A DNA stretch of 64,000 bases from NCBI RefSeq assembly GCF_001558695.1, contig NZ_LNTU01000037.1, positions 62,001 through 126,000 on the forward strand, read 5' to 3'. The notes beneath the pieces are model-generated. The model was given only the letters and a program-made list of their open reading frames with translations. It was not told where the DNA came from and did not search any database. Shown one piece after another: positions 42,743-52,577 of the stretch (positions are counted from its first letter, which is position 1; the number at the start of each line of letters is the position of its first letter). This DNA comes from Paramesorhizobium deserti. Lineage in GTDB: Bacteria > Pseudomonadota > Alphaproteobacteria > Rhizobiales > Rhizobiaceae. A program made the position numbers and the translations under genes.

Positions 42743-43564
42743 ATGGTCTTCAACACAATCATGGTTCAGCTCGACATAGATGCTCCGGCTACCCCACCGC
42801 TGACATTTGCCCAGGGCTTAGCCAACCGGTTCAGGGCGGATTTGATCGCACTTGCGGCCGCTCAGGCCCATGTCGTCATTCCCGGTGACGATAGTGGCGT
42901 GGTGGCGGTCGAACTGTTGCGCCTGCGCACGGCGGAAATCGAGCAACGTCTCGAGGAATTGCAAAAAGAGTTCCTGACCGTGACCGGCAATGGCGAAAAC
43001 ATCTTCTGGCGCGGCGAGCTAGGAGACCCGACCCATTTTCTTGCCATGAATGGCAGGGCGGCCGATCTGATCGTAACCGCTACCGCTGCGCCTGAAAACC
43101 GTGGCAACCATTCCCGAATGGTGAATGCGGGAGAACTGATCCTGTCCGCAGGACGGCCTGTCCTGTTCGCGGCGGATAATCTGGCGCCGCTTTCCGCGGA
43201 TAAAGTCCTTGTCGCATGGAAGGATACGCGTGAGGCGCGGCGGGCCGTCGTCGACGCCATGCCGTTCCTCGCCGGCGCCAGCGAGGTGCTTGTAGCGACC
43301 GTTGTGGAGAATGACTGGCAGCTTGCCCGCGAAGGCGCTGAGGATGTCGTCCGTTTCCTGACGAAACATGGTGTCAAGGCGCGCAGCAATGTTCGGGAAG
43401 ATGACCAGGGAGCCGAGGCGCTTATCGGATTGGCGCATGACATCGGAGCCGATCTCATCGTCGCGGGAGGCTACGGTCGCAGCCGCGTAAGCGAATGGAT
43501 ATTCGGCGGCATGACCGATTCCCTCCTCAAGGACGGATCGCTCCATCGCCTTCTGTCCAACTAA
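42743..43564 (+). CDS. Universal stress protein, tandem UspA-like
   Basis: A 273-residue protein with two UspA-like halves. The C-terminal half has KVLVAWKDTREARRAVVDAM and the nucleotide-binding style GADLIVAGGYGRSRVSEWIF GG. The N-terminal half (MVFNTIMVQLDIDA to ADLIVTATAAPENR) is less conserved. The start at 42743 follows AAGGAGCGAG. Usp genes are typical FNR/FixK targets, in keeping with the palindrome upstream. It converges on acetate kinase, 4 bases apart. Confidence 0.9.
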   Translation: MVFNTIMVQLDIDAPATPPLTFAQGLANRFRADLIALAAAQAHVVIPGDDSGVVAVELLRLRTAEIEQRLEELQKEFLTVTGNGENIFWRGELGDPTHFLAMNGRAADLIVTATAAPENRGNHSRMVNAGELILSAGRPVLFAADNLAPLSADKVLVAWKDTREARRAVVDAMPFLAGASEVLVATVVENDWQLAREGAEDVVRFLTKHGVKARSNVREDDQGAEALIGLAHDIGADLIVAGGYGRSRVSEWIFGGMTDSLLKDGSLHRLLSN

Positions 43565-43568
43565 GGCT

Positions 43569-44753
43569 TCATAAACGGTGCGCGGTTATGAGCGACAGCG
43601 TTTCCTTCGCGACTGCCCGCTCCTCGTCCGTCGGAATGACCAGGACGTCGACGGATGAACCCGAAGCGCTGACGCATTCCTCGTTTCGCCGGTTGCGCTC
43701 CTTGTCGATCGCGACGCCGAGCCAGCCGGCCGCCTGGCAAATCCGTTTCCGGATCTCAGGGGAATTTTCGCCGATGCCAGCCGTGAAAACCAGCGTGTCC
43801 AGACCTCCGACGGCAGCGGCCAGCGAACCGATTTCGCGGCCGGCCCGATAAACGAAGAGATCGACTGCCTGCGCAGCGTGTTCGTCATCCGCATCGAGCA
43901 GGCTTCGCATGTTGCCCGAAATGCCGGAAACCCCGAGAAGTCCCGACTGCTGGTAAAGCAGCCGCGAAAGCGCCTCGACGGACAGTTTGCGTTCCTGCAG
44001 GAGATAGAGAACGGCACCGGGATCGAGCGTTCCGCAACGGGTGCTCATGACGAGGCCGTCGAGCGGGGAAAATCCCATCGTCGTGGCGATGCTCCTCCCC
44101 TGATCCATGGCACAGAGACTGGCGCCACTGCCAAGGTGCGCGACGATCACCCGTCCACCTGCCTCCGGCCCGTAGCGTTCCCGAAGCTTCGAGGCAATAT
44201 AGCCATAGGAGATCCCGTGAAATCCGAAAGATATTATGCAGTCTTCTGTCAATTCGCGCGGTAGCCCATAAAGTTTTGCCAGTTGCGGACGGCCGGCATG
44301 AAAGGCGGTATCGAAACACCCGACCTGAAGCGTATCGGGAAACAGCTTCGCCGCCGCCGCGACGATATCGAGGTTGGCCGGCTGATGGATCGACGCAAGC
44401 GGGATCAGATTTCGAAGGGCGGCGAGCACCGGCGCGTCAAGAATCGTCGCGGCCGTGAAATCGCGCCCGCCGTGAACGATCCTGTGACCCACCGTCCCTA
44501 TGCCAGGGTGGAGCCCGTGAGCGGTGATTTCCGCGACGATCTGCTCGACGGCGGCCTTGATCCCGAGTGCGCCCGGCTCCAGCGGGATCTCCTCGGCTTC
44601 TCCCTTGTCGGCCGTCTTGACCTTCAGGACGGGAGCATCATGCAGTGATGAAATCCCGCCTTTCATCATGAGCGGGAGATCGGGTTGGCTCCCGAACACA
44701 GCAAATTTCAGGCTCGATGAACCGGCATTGAGAACGAGAATGGCATCGCTCAT
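43569..44753 (-). CDS. ackA: Acetate kinase
   Basis: A 394-residue enzyme with the full family signature: ILVLNAGSSSLKFAVF at the start, GHRIVHGG, the arginine in HGGRDFT, VGCFDTAFH, IVAHLGSGASLCAMDQGRSI, and GLVMSTRCGTLDPGA. It converts acetyl phosphate and ADP to acetate and ATP. It lies 31 bases downstream of phosphoketolase on the same strand. Together the two enzymes form a short fermentative branch without phosphotransacetylase, here in an oxygen-controlled island. AGGGG precedes the ATG. Confidence 0.97.
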   Translation of the reverse strand: MSDAILVLNAGSSSLKFAVFGSQPDLPLMMKGGISSLHDAPVLKVKTADKGEAEEIPLEPGALGIKAAVEQIVAEITAHGLHPGIGTVGHRIVHGGRDFTAATILDAPVLAALRNLIPLASIHQPANLDIVAAAAKLFPDTLQVGCFDTAFHAGRPQLAKLYGLPRELTEDCIISFGFHGISYGYIASKLRERYGPEAGGRVIVAHLGSGASLCAMDQGRSIATTMGFSPLDGLVMSTRCGTLDPGAVLYLLQERKLSVEALSRLLYQQSGLLGVSGISGNMRSLLDADDEHAAQAVDLFVYRAGREIGSLAAAVGGLDTLVFTAGIGENSPEIRKRICQAAGWLGVAIDKERNRRNEECVSASGSSVDVLVIPTDEERAVAKETLSLITAHRL

Positions 44754-44783
44754 GACGTCAGTCCCCTGCCGTGCACCATCCGG

Positions 44784-47198
44784 CTATCCCGCAGCTTCCG
44801 CCTCCCAGTGCCAGTTGCGCACATCAGGCATGTCTTCTCCATGGGCGCGAATATAGTCGTGATGCTCCAGAAGCTTCGCCTCCATCAGCTGCTTCAATTT
44901 CGCGCCTGCCGCTTGCGCGGCCGGCACCCGGTCGATGACGGTTTGGACCAGATGAAACCGGTCGAGGCCGTTCAGCACCGTCATGTCAAAGGGCGTCGTG
45001 GTCGTTCCCTCTTCATTGTAGCCGCGTACGTGAATATTGCCGTGGTTTGTCCTTCGGTATGTCAGCCGGTGGATCGTCCAGGGATAGCCGTGGTAGGCGA
45101 AAACGACGGGCTTGTCGGCCGTGAAAAGCGCGTCGAAATCCCGGTCGGAGAGGCCGTGCGGGTGAACCTCCTTCGGCTGCAGCGTCATCAGGTCGACGAC
45201 ATTGACGACGCGGATGTTCAGTTCCGGCATATGCTCCTTGAGTATCTGGGCGGCGGCCAGGGTTTCGAGGGCAGGCACATCGCCGGCGCAGGCCATCACC
45301 ACATCAGGGTCGGCCCCGTCGCCCTGGCACGCCCAGTTCCAGACGCCGATCCCGGTCTTGCAATGCGCTTTCGCTTCATCGAGCGACAGCCATTGCCATG
45401 ACGGCGCCTTGCCGGCAACGACGATGTTGATGCGGTCCCAGGTGCGCAGCACGTGGTCGGTAATGCAAAGCAGGGTGTTGGCGTCGGGCGGCAGATAGAC
45501 GCGGACGATATCGGCCTTCTTGTTCAGCGCGACGTCGACAAAACCCGGGTCCTGGTGGCTGAAGCCGTTATGGTCCTGCTGCCAGACGTGGCTGGTGAGA
45601 AGATAGTTCAGCGATGAAATCGGCCGCCGCCACGGGATGTCGCGGCTTGCGTCCAGCCATTTCGCATGCTGATTGAACATGGAATCGATGATGTGGATGA
45701 AAGCTTCGTAGCAGGAAAACAAGCCATGTCTTCCTGTCAGCAGATAGCCTTCGAGCCAGCCCTGGCAGGTATGCTCGGAGAGAATCTCGAGAACACGGCC
45801 GTCACGGCCGAGATGAACGTCCTCGGGAAGGATCTTCTCCATCCAGGCGCGCTCGGTAATCTCGAAAAGATCCTGGAGACGGTTCGAAGCGGTCTCATCA
45901 GGCCCGACGACGCGGAAATTGCGGGACGCCGCGTTTGTCCGCATCACGTCGCGCAGGAAGCCTCCCATCACCCGGGTCGCTTCCGCCTTTGCCGCGCCGG
46001 GCGCGGCGAACTCCACCGCATGCGCTTTCATATCCGGGATTTCCAGCGATTTGCGCAAGAGGCCGCCGTTGGCATGCGGATTGGCGCTCATGCGCCGCGT
46101 TCCTTTCGGCGTGGTGTCACGGATTTCGGCAGACGGCGAGCCAGCATCGTCGAACAGTTCCTCCGGACGATAGCTCCGCAGCCATTCCTCCAGGAGCTTC
46201 AGATGTTCAGGATTGTCGGCAAGCCCCGCCAGAGGCACCTGGTGCGCCCTCCAGAAGCCTTCCGTCTTCAATCCGTCGACTTCCTTCGGCCCTGTCCAGC
46301 CCTTCGGGCTTCGAAGGACGATCATCGGCCATCGGGGGCGGCCGGTCTGTTGATCCCCGCCATGCCTGGCCTCCCGCTGGATCGACTTGATCTCCCGCAT
46401 CGCCTCGTCAAGAACCGCGGCCATCCGCTCGTGCATAACGGTCGGGTCCTCGCCTTCCACGAACAGCGGCTTATATCCATAGCCGATGAACAGCGCACGC
46501 AGCTCGTCTTCGGGAATTCGCGCCAGTATCGTCGGATTGGCGATCTTGTAGCCATTGAGATGCAGGATCGGCAGGACCGCGCCGTCGTGGCGGGGATTGA
46601 GGAACTTATTGGAGTGCCAGGCGGCCGCCAGCGCGCCCGTCTCGGCTTCGCCGTCACCGATGACGCAGGCGACGATCAGGTCCGGATTGTCGAATGCGGC
46701 GCCATAGGCATGGGAAAGCGCATAGCCAAGCTCGCCGCCCTCGTTGATCGATCCCGGGACTTCCGGCGCGGCATGGCTCGGAATCCCGCCGGGGAAAGAG
46801 AATTGCCGGAAGAGCTTCCGCATCCCCTCTTCATCGAGCGGTATATCGGGATTGAGCTCGCTATAGGTGCCCTCGAGATAGGTGTTGGCGACCATCGCCG
46901 GGCCGCCATGCCCCGGACCGCAGATATAGATGACATCAGCATCCTGGTTCCGGATAACGCGGTTGAGATGGGCATAAACGAAGCTCAGGCCCGGCGAGGT
47001 TCCCCAATGGCCGAGCAAACGCGGCTTCACATGCTCAATGCGCAGGGGTTCGCGAAGGAGCGGGTTGTCGAGCAGATAGATCTGGCCGACCGTCAGGTAG
47101 TTCGCGGCGCGCCAATAGGCGTCGATCCGCTTCAGTTCTTGTTGGGACAGCCGTTTGGACCCGCCTTGTGCTTCAGCATGCTCGAGCATTTCGGACAT
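44784..47198 (-). CDS. xfp: Xylulose-5-phosphate/fructose-6-phosphate phosphoketolase
   Basis: An 804-residue ThDP enzyme of usual length. Signature regions include [49 protein letters not shown], the ThDP-binding IGDGEAETG, and SHQDPGFVD in the second half. It splits a ketose phosphate to acetyl phosphate plus an aldose phosphate. Acetate kinase downstream uses the acetyl phosphate. The ATG at 47198 sits directly behind GAGG; the ATG at 47189 has better spacing (nine bases), so the true start may be three codons later. A FixK-like box lies 114 bases upstream. Confidence 0.95.
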   Translation of the reverse strand: MSEMLEHAEAQGGSKRLSQQELKRIDAYWRAANYLTVGQIYLLDNPLLREPLRIEHVKPRLLGHWGTSPGLSFVYAHLNRVIRNQDADVIYICGPGHGGPAMVANTYLEGTYSELNPDIPLDEEGMRKLFRQFSFPGGIPSHAAPEVPGSINEGGELGYALSHAYGAAFDNPDLIVACVIGDGEAETGALAAAWHSNKFLNPRHDGAVLPILHLNGYKIANPTILARIPEDELRALFIGYGYKPLFVEGEDPTVMHERMAAVLDEAMREIKSIQREARHGGDQQTGRPRWPMIVLRSPKGWTGPKEVDGLKTEGFWRAHQVPLAGLADNPEHLKLLEEWLRSYRPEELFDDAGSPSAEIRDTTPKGTRRMSANPHANGGLLRKSLEIPDMKAHAVEFAAPGAAKAEATRVMGGFLRDVMRTNAASRNFRVVGPDETASNRLQDLFEITERAWMEKILPEDVHLGRDGRVLEILSEHTCQGWLEGYLLTGRHGLFSCYEAFIHIIDSMFNQHAKWLDASRDIPWRRPISSLNYLLTSHVWQQDHNGFSHQDPGFVDVALNKKADIVRVYLPPDANTLLCITDHVLRTWDRINIVVAGKAPSWQWLSLDEAKAHCKTGIGVWNWACQGDGADPDVVMACAGDVPALETLAAAQILKEHMPELNIRVVNVVDLMTLQPKEVHPHGLSDRDFDALFTADKPVVFAYHGYPWTIHRLTYRRTNHGNIHVRGYNEEGTTTTPFDMTVLNGLDRFHLVQTVIDRVPAAQAAGAKLKQLMEAKLLEHHDYIRAHGEDMPDVRNWHWEAEAAG

Positions 47199-47311
47199 CC
47201 TCGTGGTAAACGGATTTGTCTGTTGCGGTCGTGAAGACCTAACGCGCGACCATGGCTTTCGTTCGGAAGCCAGTGCACTTTAACACGATATCCGAAGTGC
47301 CCAAAACAGGG

Positions 47312-47325
47312 TTGTTTCAGATCAA
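47312..47325 (-). promoter_or_regulatory. FNR/FixK-like box upstream of phosphoketolase
   Basis: TTGTTTCAGATCAA matches TTGAT-N4-ATCAA in 8 of 10 positions, 114 bases before the phosphoketolase start. Confidence 0.5.
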
Positions 47326-47507
47326 AACCGGGAAAAAAATGAAGAATCCGCGGACTGTCTTGGCTGGTTTCCGCCTATTTCAGCATGTTGAATTCGCCTA
47401 TCAGCGTAGCCGCGCAGCGCGGCTGACACTCGACAAAACAACGAATGAGGCGCTTAATTGATCAGCAGAAAACTGCACGCCGAAGAGCGGGATATTGGGA
47501 GGAGGAA

Positions 47508-48143
47508 ATGACCGATATCAAATGGACGCTGAAGGGCCGTGAATTTGTCCATTGCAACTGTGCATATGGATGCCCCTGCCAGTTCAATGCGATGCCCACC
47601 CAGGGGAAATGCCACGCGATCGGGGCAATCGACATCGAGGAAGGCCACCATGGCGATACGAAACTCGACGGGTTGAAATGCGCCCTGATCGTTTCCTGGC
47701 CGGGGGCGATCCACGAGGGCAATGGCGAAGTCGTTCCCATCGTCGATGAACGCGCCACACCGGAACAACGCGAGGCGCTGCTGCGGATCATGAGCGGGCT
47801 CGACACCGAGCCTGGCGCTACATTCTTTCAGGTCTTTTCGACGACGTTTTCGAAAGTTCACGACCCGGTCTTTGCCAGGATCGAATTCGAAATCGATGTC
47901 GATGGCCGCATGGCCCGGTTGAATGTTCCGGGATGGATCGAAGCGCAAGGCGAACCGATCCTCAATCCCATAACCGGCGCCGAACACCGCGCACGCATCA
48001 ACCTGCCGCAAGGTTTCGAATATGACGTCTGCGAAGTCGGGCGAGGCTCGGCGGAGACGAAAGGACCCGTGCGGCTGTCGCTCCAGAACTCGCATGCCCA
48101 GTTCGCGAGATTGCACATGACGGAAAGTGGCGTCGTCCACTAA
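47508..48143 (+). CDS. DUF1326 domain protein
   Basis: A 211-residue protein. The N-terminal cysteines in FVHCNCAYGCPCQFNAMPT and KCHAIGAIDIEEGH are the DUF1326 hallmark and suggest metal or Fe-S binding. GGAGGAA lies directly before the ATG at 47508. The next gene, a DUF2182 membrane protein, begins 6 bases after the stop. The two families occur together in many proteobacteria; their function is unknown. A metal-related role is only inferred from the cysteines and from the methionine/aspartate-rich loop in the partner. Confidence 0.88.
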   Translation: MTDIKWTLKGREFVHCNCAYGCPCQFNAMPTQGKCHAIGAIDIEEGHHGDTKLDGLKCALIVSWPGAIHEGNGEVVPIVDERATPEQREALLRIMSGLDTEPGATFFQVFSTTFSKVHDPVFARIEFEIDVDGRMARLNVPGWIEAQGEPILNPITGAEHRARINLPQGFEYDVCEVGRGSAETKGPVRLSLQNSHAQFARLHMTESGVVH

Positions 48144-48148
48144 ACGCC

Positions 48149-48991
48149 ATGTCTGAAGCCGCACTGGAAAAAATCTTGCGGCGGGAGCGAGCGATCGCCG
48201 CAACATCATTGGCTGCGCTGACGCTGCTGGCCTGGATCTATGTCCTTTGGCTCGTCAATGGAATGCAGATGCAGCCGATGGATGCCGGCACCATGTCGAT
48301 GCCTGACATGGACATGGATATGTCCAATGGCGCGGTGCTTGAACCAGTTCTGCGCGCCTGGAACGCTTCCGATTTCATGTTCACGTTTGCCATGTGGACG
48401 ATAATGATGATCGGCATGATGACGCCGTCCGCGTCCCCGATGATCCTGCTCTATGCCCGTGTCGGGCGACAGAGCGCCCTCCAGGGCAAGCCACTGGCGG
48501 CCACCGGCTTCTTCGCCGGCGGCTATCTGCTTGCCTGGACGGGATTTTCGCTTGCCGCGACGATCGCTCAATGGGTGCTGGAGCGCACTTTGCTGATTAC
48601 CCCGATGATGGCAAGCACCAGCACGGCATTCACCGGACTTGTCCTCGTTTCCGCCGGCCTTTTTCAGTGGACAGGGGTAAAGAACGCCTGCCTCACCCAT
48701 TGCCAGAACCCGATCGCTTTCATTCAACATCACGGAGGCTTCCGCCGCGATCCGCTCGGCTCCCTGACCATTGGCTTTCGCCACGGGGTCTATTGCGTCG
48801 GATGCTGCTGGGCATTGATGGGATTATTGTTCGTCGGCGGCGTTATGAACCCGCTGTGGATTGCCGCCATTGCCATCTATGTTCTTGTTGAAAAGCTTGT
48901 CCCAACAGGGCGCTGGCTCCCACGTATTGCGGGAGCGGTCTTGATCGCAGTCGGTACATGGCTGCTGTTGGCTACCGCCGTCGGCGCTTGA
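48149..48991 (+). CDS. DUF2182 integral membrane protein
   Basis: A 280-residue membrane protein with about seven hydrophobic segments. The loop after the first segment is rich in Met and Asp (GMQMQPMDAGTMSMPDMDMD), followed by MWTIMMIGMMTPSASPMILL, and the C-terminal YCVGCCWALMGLLFVGGVM is the DUF2182 signature. Methionine/aspartate loops of this kind often bind copper. It is paired with the DUF1326 gene 6 bases upstream. Family function is not established. Confidence 0.88.
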   Translation: MSEAALEKILRRERAIAATSLAALTLLAWIYVLWLVNGMQMQPMDAGTMSMPDMDMDMSNGAVLEPVLRAWNASDFMFTFAMWTIMMIGMMTPSASPMILLYARVGRQSALQGKPLAATGFFAGGYLLAWTGFSLAATIAQWVLERTLLITPMMASTSTAFTGLVLVSAGLFQWTGVKNACLTHCQNPIAFIQHHGGFRRDPLGSLTIGFRHGVYCVGCCWALMGLLFVGGVMNPLWIAAIAIYVLVEKLVPTGRWLPRIAGAVLIAVGTWLLLATAVGA

Positions 48992-48998
48992 CCGAACA

Positions 48999-50156
48999 TC
49001 AGTTTCCCAACTGCCTGAGCCATGCGTCAAAGGAGGACGGCTCCTGTTTTTCCGGATGAGACCCGGTCTGGACCGGCTGCCCCGGAATGATCGCTTTGCG
49101 AGCTTCGCGAGGGCTGTAACCAAACTCCTGACTGAACGCCCGACTGAAATTGGCCGCTGAATCGAAACCGGTGGATTGAGCGATATCGAGGATGCGCTGA
49201 TTGTTCGCCGGATCACTGAGGGCTGCATGCGCCGCCAGAAGCCGCCGCTTGCGTATATAGTGGTGAACGCCGCCGCTCGGCTCGAACATCTGATAAAGAC
49301 GCGTCCGGGAAACTCCCAGAACCCGGCAAAGGGCATCGGGCGTAAGCTCGGGCGAATGAAGGTTGCGGTGGACATGCTGGCGGGCACGCTCCATCAGTCC
49401 GATATCCGTCTGCTGCTCGGTTGTCGCGCAGGCCGGAGACAAGAGGCAGTTGACCACCATGTCGCGCACGGTCTGCACGACTCTCGGCAGATCCTCGGCC
49501 ACCAGACCATCCAGCGTTGCTTCGAGGCCGCTGACATATTCGATCAGAAGTCTGGCGAGGCTATCCGACAGGATCGAATTGTTGGCCATGTCCACGATGC
49601 CCGGCGTATCAGCGAAAAGATCGCGGGGCATGTAGAGATAAATCGCTTCGGATTCGGTCATGCGGCCGCGAAACGGATGGCCGAGTGACCTGAATTCCAC
49701 CTTGTCCGGTTCGTTTTCGGCAACGAAGCCATCCACCTCGGTCCAGGTCCGGCCGCTGTGCAATATGCCGACATACCAGTGGTCGATCAGGCTGGCGCGC
49801 AGCCTGGCGGCGGAGCGCATGTAGCTATGGGCCGGCATCCGCTGCCTGACGAAAAGCATGCCGCCGAGATTCCATACCGTCTGATCGGCCGGAAACCCAT
49901 CGTCGGGAGAAACGCCGTCCGGCAGGCTGATCTCGACCAGCGATTCCATGTGCATCTGCCAGGCGCCGAACTGATCCGCGGGCGTCAGATCTCGGGTCGA
50001 GAAACGCAATGGTTCGAGAGCCGGCGCGGAAGGCGGACCGGATCGCCCGCGATAGGATGGCTTGCGCGGCCAGCGCCGCCGCTCAAAATCCGGTGATATC
50101 GGGATCGGAGAAAATCGTTTGCCGTCTTCCTCAGAGCTCGATGGGCAACTATTCAC
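48999..50156 (-). CDS. cuxR: AraC-family activator, CuxR-like (probable c-di-GMP sensor)
   Basis: A 385-residue regulator. Residues 50-245 form a cupin-like AraC sensing domain; the C-terminal AraC domain has LTPDALCRVLGVSRTRLYQM and ILDIAQSTGFDSAANFSRAF. The region carries R114-SAA-R118 (RxxxR) and D125-HWYV-G130, similar in layout to the PilZ motifs used by CuxR of Sinorhizobium meliloti to bind c-di-GMP. It is divergent from uxs-uxe-GT2, as CuxR is from its target operon, which is the main reason for the name. The start is a GTG after GGGAG. The residue-level assignment is inference. Confidence 0.7.
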   Translation of the reverse strand: MNSCPSSSEEDGKRFSPIPISPDFERRRWPRKPSYRGRSGPPSAPALEPLRFSTRDLTPADQFGAWQMHMESLVEISLPDGVSPDDGFPADQTVWNLGGMLFVRQRMPAHSYMRSAARLRASLIDHWYVGILHSGRTWTEVDGFVAENEPDKVEFRSLGHPFRGRMTESEAIYLYMPRDLFADTPGIVDMANNSILSDSLARLLIEYVSGLEATLDGLVAEDLPRVVQTVRDMVVNCLLSPACATTEQQTDIGLMERARQHVHRNLHSPELTPDALCRVLGVSRTRLYQMFEPSGGVHHYIRKRRLLAAHAALSDPANNQRILDIAQSTGFDSAANFSRAFSQEFGYSPREARKAIIPGQPVQTGSHPEKQEPSSFDAWLRQLGN

Positions 50157-50541
50157 AGAGTTCTCCCTGTAGAATCAAGCCCTCCGTCCATTCCCCTAAA
50201 TCAGCATTTGTGCGCATTGTGTCTTTTTTGGTACTCGCCGGACGCTGGGATCACCGGACTCATACAAATCAATTCCTCCAAACGTTGTTCCTCATCGTCC
50301 TTTGGACGATGCAGTCGAGCGAAGAGTGCACCGCCCCCGTAGAAATGTACGCCGTGATAATTTTCCGGATTTTGAGATAACGACAATCCCAAAGGGGGTA
50401 TGTATGAAGTAAAAAGGCTCCTTCTTATAGTTCTTAGGTAGTAAGCAAATATTTTTAATGCCACTACTAGGTGGATTGAAGATTTAATTGTTTATTATTT
50501 ACTGAAATGGAAATAAGGGGCATAAAAATAGTGGGGTTATT
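50157..50541. other. Divergent promoter region of cuxR and the polysaccharide operon
   Basis: About 385 bases, strongly AT-rich from 50400 to 50540. It must hold the promoter of the polysaccharide operon and the CuxR binding site. I could not identify a clear direct or inverted repeat, and no gene or RNA is evident. Confidence 0.5.
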
Positions 50542-51591
50542 ATGGGCAACTTGTATAAAACACGTTTCCGCTCTGCCGTTAACTCGGCGCCGAATGACAC
50601 CCGTTTGTTATCCAAAAATCAGGTGCAGAGGCGCATCCTTGTTGCCGGCGGAGCGGGCTTTCTTGGTTCGCATCTTTGTGAACGCCTTCTGCGCGCCGGC
50701 CACCGCGTCATCTGTGTCGACAATTTCTCGACGGGCCTCAGGCGCAATGTCAGGCATCTGACACGTTTCGATACGTTCAGCACCGTCAATCAGGACATCG
50801 TCGAGCCGATCGCCGTCGAGATCGACGAGATCTACAACCTCGCCTGTCCGGCGTCGCCTCCGCATTATCAGGCCGACCCGATCCATACGATGATGACGAG
50901 CGTCCTGGGTTCGCTCAATCTCCTGGAACTGGCCGTGCAGCATAATGCGCGCATCTTCCAGGCATCGACCTCTGAAATCTATGGCGATCCGCACATTCAC
51001 CCGCAGGTCGAAAGCTACTGGGGCAATGTCAACTCGTTCGGTCCCCGCTCCTGCTACGACGAGGGCAAGCGCTGCGCGGAAACGCTGTTCTTTGACTTCC
51101 ACAAGAAATACGGCACCGAGATCAAGATCGCACGTATCTTCAATACCTATGGTCCCCGCATGCGACCCGATGACGGCCGCGTCGTTTCCAACTTCATCGT
51201 CCAGGCGCTGAGGGGTGAGGACATAACGATCTATGGCGATGGTTCGCAGACCCGTTCGTTCTGCTTCGTCGATGATCTGATCGAGGGCTTTATTCGGCTG
51301 ATGAATTCAGCACCCTCATTCCAGGGGCCCGTCAATCTGGGCAATCCCGGCGAATTCACCATTGGCGAACTTGCCACGCGGGTGATCGAGATGACCGGGT
51401 CGTCCTCGAAGATCGTCCACCACCCGCTGCCGGTCGATGATCCGCGCCAGCGCCGGCCGGATATCTCGCTCGCCAAGCGTGAACTGGATTGGCAGCCGAA
51501 GGTGCCTTTATCGGCCGGGTTGAAGGAGACGATCCTTTATTTCGACCGTCTTCTCGCACACACGAGCCGGGAACTCGTCAAGGTAGCCTGA
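50542..51591 (+). CDS. uxs1: UDP-glucuronate decarboxylase (UDP-xylose synthase)
   Basis: A 349-residue short-chain dehydrogenase/reductase of the UXS type: NAD loop [19 protein letters not shown], the [19 protein letters not shown] segment highly typical of UXS, catalytic S-T with Y-x3-K in [17 protein letters not shown], and [20 protein letters not shown]. It makes UDP-xylose from UDP-glucuronate. About 30 N-terminal residues precede the Rossmann fold. GGGG lies before the ATG. The stop overlaps the next start (TGATG). First gene of a polysaccharide operon. Confidence 0.93.
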   Translation: MGNLYKTRFRSAVNSAPNDTRLLSKNQVQRRILVAGGAGFLGSHLCERLLRAGHRVICVDNFSTGLRRNVRHLTRFDTFSTVNQDIVEPIAVEIDEIYNLACPASPPHYQADPIHTMMTSVLGSLNLLELAVQHNARIFQASTSEIYGDPHIHPQVESYWGNVNSFGPRSCYDEGKRCAETLFFDFHKKYGTEIKIARIFNTYGPRMRPDDGRVVSNFIVQALRGEDITIYGDGSQTRSFCFVDDLIEGFIRLMNSAPSFQGPVNLGNPGEFTIGELATRVIEMTGSSSKIVHHPLPVDDPRQRRPDISLAKRELDWQPKVPLSAGLKETILYFDRLLAHTSRELVKVA

Positions 51592-52577
51592 TGTCCACGC
51601 CGCGAATCCTCGTCACGGGTGGCGCCGGCTACATCGGAAGCCATACCGCCAAGCTCCTGAGCTCCAGGGGGATCGAGCCTGTCGTCTACGACAATCTGTC
51701 GACGGGCAACCGCTCGGCGGTGTGCTGGGGACCGTTCGTTCACGGCGAGATGCTCGATACGCTCCATCTGGCGCGCACGATTACGCAATACGAACCCGCC
51801 GCCATCATTCATTTCGCGGCTTCGGCCTATGTGGGTGAATCGGTCGCGGATCCCTCGAAATATTACCGCAACAATGTCAGCGGCACGCTGTCGCTGCTCG
51901 ATGCCTGCCGCCAGGCAGGGCTGGACAAGGTCATTTTCTCCTCGAGCTGCGCCACCTATGGCGTGCCCGCAGCCCTCCCGATCGCCGAGACGACGCCGCA
52001 GGCTCCGATCAACCCCTATGGCAAGACCAAGCTGATCGCCGAGCACATGCTTGCCGATTATGCCGCTGCCTTCGGCCTGCGCTATGTGGCGCTGAGATAT
52101 TTCAATGCCTGCGGAGCGGACCCGGACGGCGAGCTTGGCGAATGGCACGATCCTGAAACCCATCTCATCCCGCGAGCCTTGCTTGCCGCGAGCGGCAGGA
52201 TTTCGCGGCTGGAGGTATTCGGGGACGATTACAAGACCGAGGACGGCACATGCGTTCGCGACTATATCCATGTCTGCGATCTTGCACGGGCGCATGTGCT
52301 GGCATTCGACCATCTGGCGAAAGGCGGCGATAATCTCGCCGTCAATCTGGGAACCGGCCAAGGCTCCTCGATCAGGGAAATCCTCGACGCGATCAACCGG
52401 GTCACCGGACGGAGCGTCCCGATCGAAATCCATCCGAGACGGGCGGGCGATCCGCCGGCGCTTTACGCAGATCCGAGCCTGGCCCGCGCGACACTGGGCT
52501 TTTCGCCTCAATATTCCGATCTCGATACCATCGTGCGAACCGCCGCGCCCTTTTTCGGGCTGGAGGCGCAACCATGA
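51591..52577 (+). CDS. uxe: NAD-dependent UDP-sugar 4-epimerase (probable UDP-xylose 4-epimerase)
   Basis: A 328-residue GalE-family epimerase: ILVTGGAGYIGSHTAKLLSS, the active-site region SSSCATYG, and Y-x3-K in NPYGKTKLIAEHML. By sequence alone it would be GalE. Position directly after a UDP-xylose synthase, with a coupled TGATG start, favours UDP-xylose to UDP-arabinose conversion, as for uxe of Sinorhizobium meliloti. Its stop overlaps the glycosyltransferase start (ATGA). Confidence 0.88.
   Translation: MSTPRILVTGGAGYIGSHTAKLLSSRGIEPVVYDNLSTGNRSAVCWGPFVHGEMLDTLHLARTITQYEPAAIIHFAASAYVGESVADPSKYYRNNVSGTLSLLDACRQAGLDKVIFSSSCATYGVPAALPIAETTPQAPINPYGKTKLIAEHMLADYAAAFGLRYVALRYFNACGADPDGELGEWHDPETHLIPRALLAASGRISRLEVFGDDYKTEDGTCVRDYIHVCDLARAHVLAFDHLAKGGDNLAVNLGTGQGSSIREILDAINRVTGRSVPIEIHPRRAGDPPALYADPSLARATLGFSPQYSDLDTIVRTAAPFFGLEAQP

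Noticed and set aside
47252-47461. 69-residue frame upstream of the DUF1326 gene
   Set aside because: No ribosome site, no recognisable motif, and it overlaps the probable phosphoketolase promoter and FixK-like box.
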